From positions 1 to 7,403 of the forward strand of contig CAIVDB010000076.1 in NCBI GenBank assembly GCA_903904545.1: a stretch of 7,403 bases of DNA, in the 5' to 3' direction. Source of the stretch: an uncultured bacterium (lineage in GTDB: Bacteria; Patescibacteria; JAEDAM01; Absconditabacterales; Absconditicoccaceae). The notes under the pieces were generated by a model. That model was given only the letters and a program-made list of their open reading frames with translations. It was not told the origin of the DNA and did no database searches. The translations under genes and the position numbers were made by a program. Within the stretch, counting starts at the first letter, position 1. Each line of letters begins with the position of its first letter. Shown piece after piece: positions 1-6,626 of the stretch.

Positions 1-9
1 AACAATAAT

Positions 10-357
10 ATGATCACTCCGCAAGACACGACTCGCTTTGATAGGGAATGATTCTCATGAGAAATCTATGTAGATAAGAGTGCAAAAAAATGATTTACCA
101 TGTTACGTATCACCGTACACGGGAAACATCCTTTAAAGAGAATGCTTGATGATACTACGAGAACATATTATGTAGAATCAGGCAATGGGGAATTTATTAT
201 TGATGGTATAAAAAATGAAGCCAAGAGTGGGAACTTCTTCATTATTGAACCATGACATCAATACGAATATAATTGAGATATGATTCTAATAGAAAATAAT
301 ATTTCACAAAGTAATTCATTCAAGGATGAGTTAATAAACACTTTAGAAAATAAATAA
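10..357 (+). CDS. small single-domain cupin protein (TGA read as Gly)
   Basis: Read with TGA = Gly this is a 115-residue protein; TGA occurs at 49, 58, 91, 253 and 274. Residues about 30-95 form one small beta-barrel cupin: the run TRTYYVESGNGEFIIDG (51-66) matches the Y-Y-V-x-x-G-x-G-x-F core of cupin motif 1, and G74 followed by FFIIEPGHQYEYNG (76-89) matches motif 2. Small cupins of this type bind a sugar, a nucleotide-sugar or a metal, and often sit in carbohydrate clusters. The usual H-x-H ligand pair of motif 1 is not visible and a Tyr stands where motif 2 normally has His, so a metal-dependent activity is doubtful. The start is uncertain: ATG at 10 is the first in the window, no ribosome site can be seen in the nine bases before it, and the frame stays open to the window edge. 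The glycosyltransferase starts 21 bases after the stop, so co-transcription is likely. Substrate unknown. Confidence 0.8.
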
Positions 358-378
358 ACCTTTTATTTAGACAAGAAT

Positions 379-1506
379 ATGCTCGGTTTACTCTATTTCG
401 GCAGATTAGAAGAAGAAAAGGGCTTCAATGATATCATTGAAATGATTTTGCTGTATGAAAAAAATAAGCAAGAATTGCCTTTTGAGCTCTTTGTTTTCGG
501 GTCAGGAACTTATGAAGCACAGATACAGCAACTCGCGCATCGTCATAGAACTATCCATTATTTTGGACGACAGCCATTGGAGACCATCAAAAGATATGTC
601 AGTAATTGTGAATATGTTTTGATGCCTTCGAGATGCTTAGAATCCTTCGGACTCACTGCACTTACAGCATTGAAATGGGGCATGCAACCTATAGGATACG
701 CAAAGGGAGGAACTCAGCCATTTATAAATCCGAGTCTAGATATCGACAGTATGCCATGAGATTCCCAAGTACAAAAACTCTACCACATGATCGAGCAATT
801 AAGCCAAGAAACGCATCATATCCATTGTCCCTCGCTAGAAGAGTACAGTATAGAAAGTTGGAAGTCTAATTTTGCGTATCTCGCAGAAGGGAAAAAGAAG
901 ATTCTTATTATCTCTGATTTCAAGAATAGAATAGGAGGGATAGAAACGTATATCAATGATGCAAAAAAGATATTGGAGGAAACAGGCTATGAGGTACAAA
1001 TCTACGGAGCAAAGATTCCTTGAGGAAAACGAGGTAAAGTAATAAAAATACTCGGTATGTTCGCAGCACTTTTCAATATTCGAGAGGCAAACAAACTCTA
1101 CAAGAAAATCAAAAAAGAACAACCAGATATCATTCGATACCACAGCATTCTCAGATATATAGGACGACTCCCCTTGCGAACAAGCAAACGAAGCCCCGCA
1201 GAGAAGCGAATGATGTACCATGATCTAGGATATTTTTATCCATTTCCTAGAAAACTAGAGCAAGAAGATGCAATTAGATATCCCTTAACCTTAAGAAACT
1301 TTTTACAATCAGCTAAAACAAGAAATCCACTTATCATAGGAGGAGTAAGTATAAAATATTTTCTTATCAAACTCATAAAAAATCAACTCAAAAAAAGAGT
1401 GAAGAAACATCTTGTCCCCTCACCCTTTATGAAACCTATTTTGCATAAATCATTCGATATTTCAGAAGATGATATTACCACTTTCCCCCATTTCATCCAA
1501 GAATAG
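379..1506 (+). CDS. GT4-type glycosyltransferase with reversed (circularly permuted) domain order
   Basis: A 375-residue protein containing two TGA = Gly codons (757-759 and 1021-1023). GT4 enzymes move a sugar from a nucleotide-sugar to an acceptor and normally have an acceptor-binding N-domain followed by a donor-binding C-domain. Here residues 1-168 look like the C-domain: LLYFGRLEEEKGF at 4-16 is its usual first strand, LFVFGSG (37-43) its second, ESFGLTALTALKWG (88-101) the EX7E region, ending in the usual last helix (about 155-168). Residues 172-375 look like the N-domain: ILIISDF (175-181), the glycine-rich turn IGGIETYI (185-192), Y-H-D (280-282), and the closing segment LVPSPFMKPIL (345-355) with FPHFI (369-373), which normally leads into the C-domain. 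The second Glu of EX7E is Thr96. The start is fixed by a TAA just upstream with no other ATG; no Shine-Dalgarno sequence is seen. It follows the cupin by 21 bases. Alternative: a fusion of two truncated glycosyltransferases. Confidence 0.82.
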
Positions 1507-1521
1507 AAGATGAATTTATAA

Positions 1522-1539
1522 TGTATAATTTTTTATACA
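1522..1539. other. AT-only hairpin between convergent genes
   Basis: TGTATAA, a TTTT loop, then TTATACA form a perfect 7-bp stem 15 bases after the glycosyltransferase stop. It has no G-C clamp and no T-run after it on either strand, so it is at best a weak terminator shared by the two convergent genes. Confidence 0.25.
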
Positions 1540-1554
1540 AAATACTCCTACGCT

Positions 1555-1590
1555 ATTCACTATTAGTTATTAGTTATTAGTTATTAACTA
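1555..1590. repeat. 7-bp tandem repeat array (ATTAGTT)
   Basis: Three perfect head-to-tail copies of ATTAGTT lie at 1562-1582, flanked by degenerate copies ATTCACT (1555-1561) and ATTAACT (1583-1589). The last units also form a 13-base palindrome, TAGTTATTAACTA, at 1578-1590. The array fills most of the gap between the convergent glycosyltransferase and nuclease genes and abuts the nuclease stop codon. Reading on past that TAA, the nuclease frame meets TAG at once, giving a double stop. Confidence 0.8.
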
Positions 1591-2586
1591 TTATTCAATT
1601 TCCTTCAAATCTCCACATACCTTTCTAAAGGTGCAACTTGCACATTTTTTCTCACTTTTGGTTCTCGTAAATGAGGTATGGGCAATCGGCTCATTTCTCA
1701 CCACATCACCATCGATCAAAAATTGTTTTTGGAAATCTACATCTTCGACAAGTTTAGCAATAATTCAATCTATATCAGCCTTTTCTATCTTGCCACCAAT
1801 CTGCTTGAGACTAGGTAAATAGACTTCATATCCAGACATTTCTACGTTTTCTATATCGATATCTCATTTCAGAAGAAGCTTGAGCGCATAGATTTTGAGC
1901 TGATCAGAAACGCCGTCATCTATCTTTTCTTGTCCAGATTTCCAATCGATGATCAAATATTTTTTCTCGTCAAAAATGACTCCAAAGTCTGGAGAAGCCA
2001 TAATATTGATATTTTTGAGTGAGGGGATACTTCCAAGTTTGAGTTTCATGCTCTCGAAGTCTTTGGTTCTAGGACTTTCCACAAAGACCATCTTTGCCGT
2101 TTTGAAATAATGTTGTACCTTTTCATTCCAGTCACTTGCGACAAAGACATCAAGGTTATGATGGACCTTTCAAATAACAGTATCTAATTTATCATCAATT
2201 TCTTCTCCATAATAATGCTCAGAAAGTCCAAATCTCTGCTCTCTATCATAGCTGGTATAATCTCTGTCTTTAGACAATTGATATTCTGTCCTCATCTCTT
2301 CAGCAATCGCATCTTTCAAAATCTGAATGTCTCCATCAGACAAAGGGCGCTGCTTAAGAAGTTTAAGATAGTCTGAAAGGAGATGGTGGGTTTTTTCCCC
2401 GACTCGCATTTCTAGACTTTTGAGGTTTTTCAAAAGCAAAGTGTCTAACCAAATTTTCTGATTAACGTCCTTGAGGGCAAAAGGATAATAATTGAAGAAA
2501 TACTTTTTGTTACAATACTCCAAGACAGTGATTCTCGTTGTCGACCATGTCAAAGTGTTGGCACGCTGATGAGAGTTTTGGTACAT
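1591..2586 (-). CDS. stand-alone PD-(D/E)XK nuclease with Cas4/AddB-type Fe-S cysteines
   Basis: A 331-residue protein with TGA = Gly at 2170, 1864 and 1765 (lowest base of each codon). It has the full RecB/AddB/Cas4-family (PDDEXK_1-like) signature in order: the N-terminal WSTTRITVLEYCNKKYFF (14-31), a G-x-x-x-H near 63-67, SPDFGVIF (198-205) with D200, IIDWKSG (212-218) with the D214-x-K216 pair, and Q229-x-x-x-Y233. Cys25 plus C315-x2-C318-x5-C324 reproduces the split one-plus-three cysteine arrangement that holds a 4Fe-4S cluster in AddB and Cas4. The family cuts DNA with Mg2+ or Mn2+, commonly as a 5'-3' exonuclease or a recombination end-processing subunit. No helicase domain, no AddA neighbour and no CRISPR array are in the window. 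Start: ATG at 2586 has no Shine-Dalgarno sequence but lies about 26 bases below a good promoter. Ends with TAA. The family call is firm; the biological role is not. Confidence 0.88.
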
Positions 2587-2618
2587 ATGTAGGGGGAAAA
2601 ATATAAATCATCAAAGTC

Positions 2619-2646
2619 ACTATACCCATCTGACTGTCTATATCAA
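2619..2646 (-). promoter_or_regulatory. candidate sigma-70 promoter of the nuclease gene
   Basis: On the minus strand TTGATA (plus positions 2641-2646) is followed after 16 bases by TATAGT (2619-2624). Each hexamer matches the consensus at five of six positions. It lies between the RNase J terminator and the nuclease ATG, predicting a leader of roughly 25 bases. Confidence 0.5.
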
Positions 2647-2678
2647 ACTTTTTTTCCATAAACGAAAAATCAAGCTCC

Positions 2679-2707
2679 GTAAGGAACGGTTTGAAACCGT
2701 TCCCTAC
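2679..2707. repeat. palindromic element (10-bp perfect inverted repeat)
   Basis: GGAACGGTTT (2683-2692), a single central G, then AAACCGTTCC (2694-2703) form a perfect inverted repeat. GTA (2679-2681) and TAC (2705-2707) extend it across one A/C mismatch. It is far more GC-rich than its surroundings and resembles dispersed REP-like palindromes. On neither strand is it directly followed by a T-run, so a terminator role is less likely. Confidence 0.7.
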
Positions 2708-2720
2708 AAAAAAACCTACG

Positions 2721-2746
2721 AAAAAAGGACCATCCGTAGACAGTCC
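2721..2746 (-). terminator. intrinsic terminator downstream of RNase J
   Basis: Read on the minus strand, GGACTGTC (2746-2739), loop TACG, GATGGTCC (2734-2727) form an 8-bp stem with two G-T wobbles, capped by a C(UACG)G tetraloop of the very stable UNCG class and followed directly by six T. It lies about 155 bases past the RNase J stop and before the nuclease promoter, so the two minus-strand genes are probably separate transcripts. Confidence 0.6.
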
Positions 2747-2778
2747 TCTTTCTCTAAAAAATCTTTCAGATTTTAAAA

Positions 2779-2810
2779 GTTTAAACGAATAAACGACTAA
2801 GCGTTTAAAC
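2779..2810. repeat. inverted repeat built on two GTTTAAAC palindromes
   Basis: GTTTAAACG (2779-2787) and CGTTTAAAC (2802-2810) are a perfect 9-bp inverted repeat around a 14-base loop. Each arm also contains the self-complementary octamer GTTTAAAC. No T-run follows. It lies in the 316-bp gap between RNase J and the nuclease; no gene is seen in that gap. A protein-binding site is possible but unproven. Confidence 0.55.
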
Positions 2811-2829
2811 CTACCTACCGACAGGCAGG
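2810..2829. repeat. degenerate CCTGCC-type palindrome
   Basis: CCTACCTACCG (2810-2820) followed by ACAGGCAGG (2821-2829) pairs as an imperfect 20-base palindrome with three mismatched pairs. It looks like a decayed copy of a CCTGCCTGCC-type palindrome that I recall from intergenic regions of some candidate-phylum genomes. It directly abuts the right arm of the GTTTAAAC inverted repeat. Confidence 0.4.
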
Positions 2830-2863
2830 CGTTTCCCTCTTTATATTTCAAAAAAGACTCCTT

Positions 2864-2888
2864 CATTCAACATTAAGCATTCAACATT
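2864..2888. repeat. 11-bp direct repeat pair
   Basis: CATTCAACATT occurs at 2864-2874 and again at 2878-2888, a 14-base period, just past the 3' end of RNase J. Its origin is not clear; it may be slippage-derived spacer sequence. Confidence 0.6.
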
Positions 2889-2901
2889 CCTGCTTCGCAG
2901 G
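2889..2901 (-). other. short hairpin directly after the RNase J stop
   Basis: On the minus strand CCTGC, loop GAA, GCAGG form a 5-bp GC-rich stem one base beyond the RNase J stop codon. No T-run follows, so it is more likely a 3'-end stabilising or repeat-derived hairpin than the main terminator, which lies at 2721-2746. Confidence 0.4.
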
Positions 2902-2902
2902 T

Positions 2903-4849
2903 TTAATCATCATACCCTTGCTCTTCAAGCGTCATTCCAATCAAAGAATCTTCTTGAGGAAGATCTCCATTAGTTGACTGAGGATCTCTATTGATATAGA
3001 CAAACATCGGCATCAACATTGGCACTCTTCCGATAATCTTAGCGATAAATTCACCAAGATCTTCCTTGAGTTGCTTCAAATTATCTTTGACGTCCATACG
3101 TTTTTTGAGGTTATCATTGTATTTAGCTCTTGCGAATTCTACGATCTGGGTATGAATACTCTTCACTTCAGAAGAATATACGAATCCTCTGGATTCAATC
3201 TGGATATTTCCCACGAGCTCATTGCTCTTGGTATCTACCTTGAAGATCAAAGAAACGACACCATTTTGTGCCATGATATGACGAGCCTTGATAACATATT
3301 CACCAGAGATATGTCCTTGTCCCTTTCCATCGATCATGATGGTATCGAGCTTAAGTTTTTTATCTCCGATCAAGACGATATCGTCATAGAGTTCTATGAT
3401 TGTCCCATTTTCCAAGGGCATCAAGATATTTTGTTCTTGCATTCCTAGGTCTAGAGCCAATTTTTTGTGAGCATATCTATGCTTCATCGTATCAAAGAAT
3501 GGCATGAAGAAGTTTGGTTTCAAAAGACTCAAAAAGAGCTTATGATCTTCCGCACATCCATGTCCACTGGTATGGACATCCATTTCATTGTTGGTAATCA
3601 ATTCTACTTGTTGTCCAAGTAAATCATTTTGCATCTTATTGATAGCAAGTTCATTTCCTGGAATAGCTGAAGAAGACATCAAGATGGTATCTCATTTTTT
3701 GAGTTGTACGACAGGATGTTCACTTCTCGACATTCTCGTCAAAGCAGCGAATTCTTCTCCTTGAGCACCGGTACACAAGATAAGAACTCTTTCATCTGGC
3801 ATGGTATTTACATCATCATCCAATTTGCGAATCATTCCCTTAGGGACAGTAATATAGCCCAATTCCTGACAGATATCGATATTGTTGATCATAGATCTTC
3901 CTGAAAGGAAGACGACTTTGTTGTATTTGATAGCACTATTGATGATCTGGATCACTCTTCCAATATTGGTAGCAAAGGTTGCAATAACCATTCTTCACTT
4001 GACGGTCTTGATTTGGTTTTCTACCGTCTCTCCAATCACTTTCTCTGATTTTGCTCGACCTGGAGTCTGAGAACCAAGACTATCTCAGATATAGAGCTTT
4101 ACTCCTTCAGTTCCAATTCTTGCAATCTTTGCAAGATCAGTAGGTCTATCGATAGATGGGGTATGATCTATTTTGAAATCTCATGAATCAAAGATGATTC
4201 CCTTAGGCGTCTGGATAGACAAAGCGAGAGATTCTGGGATATTGTGATTTACTCTCACAAATTCTACCGTGAAACATCCTAGCTTCACAAGATCCATATC
4301 AGGATCTATAAGTTTGTACTTAAGCATATTTGCTTTCTTAGGATCATCAAAAGTTTTCTTGATAATACCCAAAGCCAATGGCGTCGTATAGACAATAGGA
4401 TATCCTAAATCTTCGATGATATCTCTCAATCCTCCGATATGATCCAAATGACCATGAGTAATCAAGATTCCTCTGATTTTTGTCTTATTTTTCTTGAGGT
4501 AAGAAATATCTGGAATGATATAATCGGCACCAAGTTCTTCAGTAGCTGCGAACTCCATTCCTGCATCGACGATAATGATATCGTTTTTGTATTCGATAAA
4601 CATACATTGACCTACTTGTTCCATACCGATCAAACTTCAGAGTCTGACAGGGATTTCATCCTTCTTGATAAGTTTTTTAGGATCGTCTATGACCGTAACG
4701 GGTACATTTCTATGACGTAAGAAAGCCTCAGAAGTGATTTTTTCTCTTCCTCCTGAAATTGAAGGTCTTTTGGGAGCATAAGATCTTTTTTGGTTGTTTT
4801 TGTTGTTGAAATTAATAGAAAGATTTCATTGCATTGTTGTTTCATTCAT
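2903..4849 (-). CDS. rnj: ribonuclease J (metallo-beta-lactamase/beta-CASP RNase)
   Basis: A 648-residue protein with six TGA = Gly codons (lowest bases 4826, 4637, 4181, 4085, 3995, 3692). RNase J is a cytoplasmic 5'-3' exo- and endonuclease for mRNA decay and rRNA maturation. Residues 1-65 are a basic, Asn-rich, probably disordered extension. The metallo-beta-lactamase domain begins near 67 and carries THGHLDHIGG (131-140), VNHNIPES (201-208, H202) and SGDFKID (222-228, D224, its Gly written TGA). The beta-CASP domain includes ATFATNIGRV (290-299), SGRSM (316-320), CTGAQGE (359-365) and SSSAIPGNE (392-400). SGHG (428-431) follows. The P-V-H-G-E motif that normally supplies a metal ligand is PFFDT (450-454), with Phe452 in place of His. 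A C-terminal domain runs from about 560. Start: ATG at 4849, with ATG at 4834 as alternative; neither has a clear Shine-Dalgarno sequence. The family is certain; full catalytic competence is not. Confidence 0.95.
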
Positions 4850-4857
4850 AATAATAT
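4829..4857 (+). promoter_or_regulatory. candidate promoter for the methyltransferase gene row
   Basis: TTGCAT (4829-4834), a 17-base spacer and TAATAT (4852-4857) form a plausible sigma-70 promoter reading rightward. It overlaps the first codons of RNase J, so the divergent genes would share control DNA. A weaker leftward candidate for RNase J is TTACCA (plus 4884-4889), an 18-base spacer and TATACA (plus 4860-4865), which would leave a leader of only a few bases before ATG 4849. Together these occupy the 58-base gap 4850-4907. Confidence 0.35.
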
Positions 4858-4891
4858 GGTGTATAAAATTTAAAAATAATTTATGGTAATA

Positions 4892-4897
4892 AGAGGA
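4892..4897 (+). promoter_or_regulatory. Shine-Dalgarno-like site of the methyltransferase
   Basis: AGAGGA lies 10 bases before ATG 4908. It is the only clear ribosome-binding-like purine motif in front of any gene in the window and supports ATG 4908 over the in-frame ATG at 4926. Confidence 0.4.
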
Positions 4898-4907
4898 CAG
4901 AAATTTT

Positions 4908-5504
4908 ATGTATAAAGATGCCCCCATGGATACCCTGAAAGACTTAAGAAAGAGCTGTAAAGAAAGGAATATTCCTATCATAAGTACCCCAACCGAACGC
5001 TTCCTGCACAAGCTCCTTCTCGCATATAAGCCAGATGTGGTACTAGAACTGTGATGAGCAGTAGGATACAGTGGGATCTCTATGGCCAAGAAACTTCAAA
5101 GACGATGAGGAACCATCTATTCATTTGAAATCTCCTACCCTGCGTATCGAGAAAGTTTACAACACGCAAATACAGATCAGATCTTTAATCTTATCTCTTA
5201 TCCGTATAATTGTTTACATGTAGCTTTGGAAAAGCTTTTACCAAAAAAGAAAGTAGACTTTGTCTTCATAGACGCGCAAAAAGCACAATATGGAGCCTAT
5301 CTGGCAAAAATAGAAAACATTATACATGATAAGACGGTGATAATCATTGATGATGTCATCAAATACCACCATAAATTAACTTCATTATACAGATATCTTT
5401 CCAAAAAGCAAATCAAATGTAATGGGAAAAATGGTCGGACATATACTATTCTTCCTCTTGATAGCGATGACGGAATCATGATAATACAAAATGTTCAGGA
5501 ATAA
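4908..5504 (+). CDS. COMT-like class I SAM-dependent O-methyltransferase
   Basis: A 198-residue protein with TGA = Gly at 5052, 5055 and 5106. The first two are adjacent and write both Gly49 and Gly50 of the SAM-binding loop VLELGGAVGYSG (45-56), so the gene is unreadable without recoding. GTIYSFE (68-74) ends in the acidic residue that usually contacts the SAM ribose. VDFVFIDAQKAQY (116-128) and IIIDDV (145-150) match the F-I-D-A-x-K-x-x-Y and D-N motifs of the O-methyltransferase family 3 (caffeoyl-CoA/catechol type). Asp122, Asp148 and Asp149 are the likely divalent-metal ligands, Asp149 replacing the usual Asn. At 198 residues it is slightly short, mostly at the N-terminus. The usual substrate class is small hydroxylated compounds, but the substrate here cannot be read from sequence. 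It is first in a plus-strand row with the beta-lactamase-like gene 26 bases on. Ends with TAA. Confidence 0.87.
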
Positions 5505-5530
5505 TTCTTTTAATTAATTCTTTACAAGCA

Positions 5531-6574
5531 ATGAAAAACACCTCAACACCAGAAAAGAAAAGCAAAGTATTTTCACGAAAGATATGGGTAATAGTTGGGA
5601 TAGTAATAGGATTTTGTATAGGACAAATCATAGCAATATTTCATCACCCCTGAATCATAGAGGAGAAGACGACACCTTATGTATATAACATCAATGAATG
5701 AGAGTTGACAAATCCAGCCCTAAACTATGAATACGGACAAAGCATCATGGACAATAAGGAGGTAAATCTAGAAGGATATTTAGGAGAATATATTCAACAA
5801 AAAAAATATAATAATGAAATCAATCATGTCTCAGTATATTATAGAAATCTCAATAACGGAAATCGATTTGGAATCAATGAGAAGGAAATGTTTTCACCAG
5901 CAAGTTTGATGAAATTGCCTCTACTCCTCGTCTATCTCAAAAAGATAGAAAAAGATCCGAAACTTTGGGACGAAAAAATAGTATATGTCAAAGATGCTAG
6001 CGAAGAAAATTACAAACAAAATGTAGAGCCAGAAGAAACTTTAATAAATGGACAAGCATATACCGTTAGAGAACTTTTGACACATATGATCAAATATTCT
6101 GACAACAAAGCCTCCGTTTTATTAGAGAAAAACATTCATCTAGAAGATTATCAAAGAGCGTTCACAGAGAACAACCTTGTTTTTCCACCCATCATTGATG
6201 GAAAATTTGATAATAACCTCAAAGTGATAGACTATGCAAGATTTTTTAGAATACTCTTCAATGCTTCCTATGTAAACAAAGAGCTATCTAACTATGCATT
6301 ACAACTACTAACTCAAATTGATTTTAAAAACTGATTAGTTGCTGAAGTAGACAAAAACATAACCATCGCTCATAAATTTGGCGAAAGAGGCATCATAGGA
6401 CGAGACGGGGTAGAACAGAAACAGCTTCATGATTGTGGTATCATATATTATCCACAACATCCTTACGTACTCTGTGTTATGACCAGAGGATATGAGCTCA
6501 AAACACTTGAAAACATAGTCAGTGATATCTCCAAGAAAGTATATCAAGAAGTAAAAAGAAAATATACAGAATAG
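5531..6574 (+). CDS. membrane-anchored class A beta-lactamase-like serine hydrolase
   Basis: A 347-residue protein with TGA = Gly at 5651, 5699 and 6332. A basic N-terminus and a hydrophobic helix (about 18-37, WVIVGIVIGFCIGQIIAIF) predict an N-in anchor with the catalytic domain outside; no lipobox or clear signal cleavage site is seen. The penicillin-recognising serine fold follows in order: S125-L-M-K128 (S-x-x-K), S190-D-N192 (SDN), and K282-F-G284 in place of K-T/S-G. HDCGIIYYPQHPYVLCVMTRG-type strands (300-320) close the domain. I see no E-x-x-L-N omega-loop motif carrying the deacylating glutamate of true class A beta-lactamases, so a peptidoglycan-related or other acyl-serine activity is more likely than antibiotic resistance. 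The first ATG after the upstream stop is used; no Shine-Dalgarno sequence is visible in the 26-base gap, where translational coupling to the methyltransferase is possible. Ends with TAG. Confidence 0.85.
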
Positions 6575-6626
6575 GAAATCACAGTTCAACTAGGATTCAA
6601 AGAAGAAAAATCGAGAAGTTTTAGTC

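Noticed and set aside
757..1023. The glycosyltransferase as three separate genes or a pseudogene broken by TGA stops
   Set aside because: All three stretches are in one frame with no indels and join as continuous domains; the same pattern occurs in five other genes, so recoding explains it.
835..1221. Minus-strand ORF across the glycosyltransferase
   Set aside because: Cysteine- and phenylalanine-rich shadow translation of a well-supported plus-strand domain.
1555..1590. CRISPR array
   Set aside because: The units are 7 bases and contiguous with no spacers, and no cas genes are nearby; the Cas4-like protein alone is not evidence of CRISPR.
2683..2703. Rho-independent terminator for either strand
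   Set aside because: The palindrome is strong but no T-run follows directly on either strand; the stem at 2727-2746 is the better terminator.
2510..2866. A 118-residue minus-strand ORF upstream of and overlapping the nuclease
   Set aside because: It matches no family I recognise, runs through the palindromes, the terminator and the nuclease promoter, and overlaps the nuclease start in another frame.
3071..3448. Plus-strand ORFs across RNase J (also 3704-3904, 3882-4070 and 4439-4720)
   Set aside because: They lie opposite conserved RNase J domains and show no recognisable motif.
4181..4183. TGA as tryptophan (mycoplasma-type code) or selenocysteine
   Set aside because: The codon falls on the invariant Gly of the T/S-G-D-F-K motif, others fall on the SAM-loop glycines, and Trp is written TGG in these genes. 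22 sites in six unrelated genes do not fit selenocysteine.
5531..6574. Annotating the serine hydrolase as an antibiotic-resistance beta-lactamase
   Set aside because: The deacylation motif is not visible and the K-T/S-G motif is altered; only fold membership is supported.
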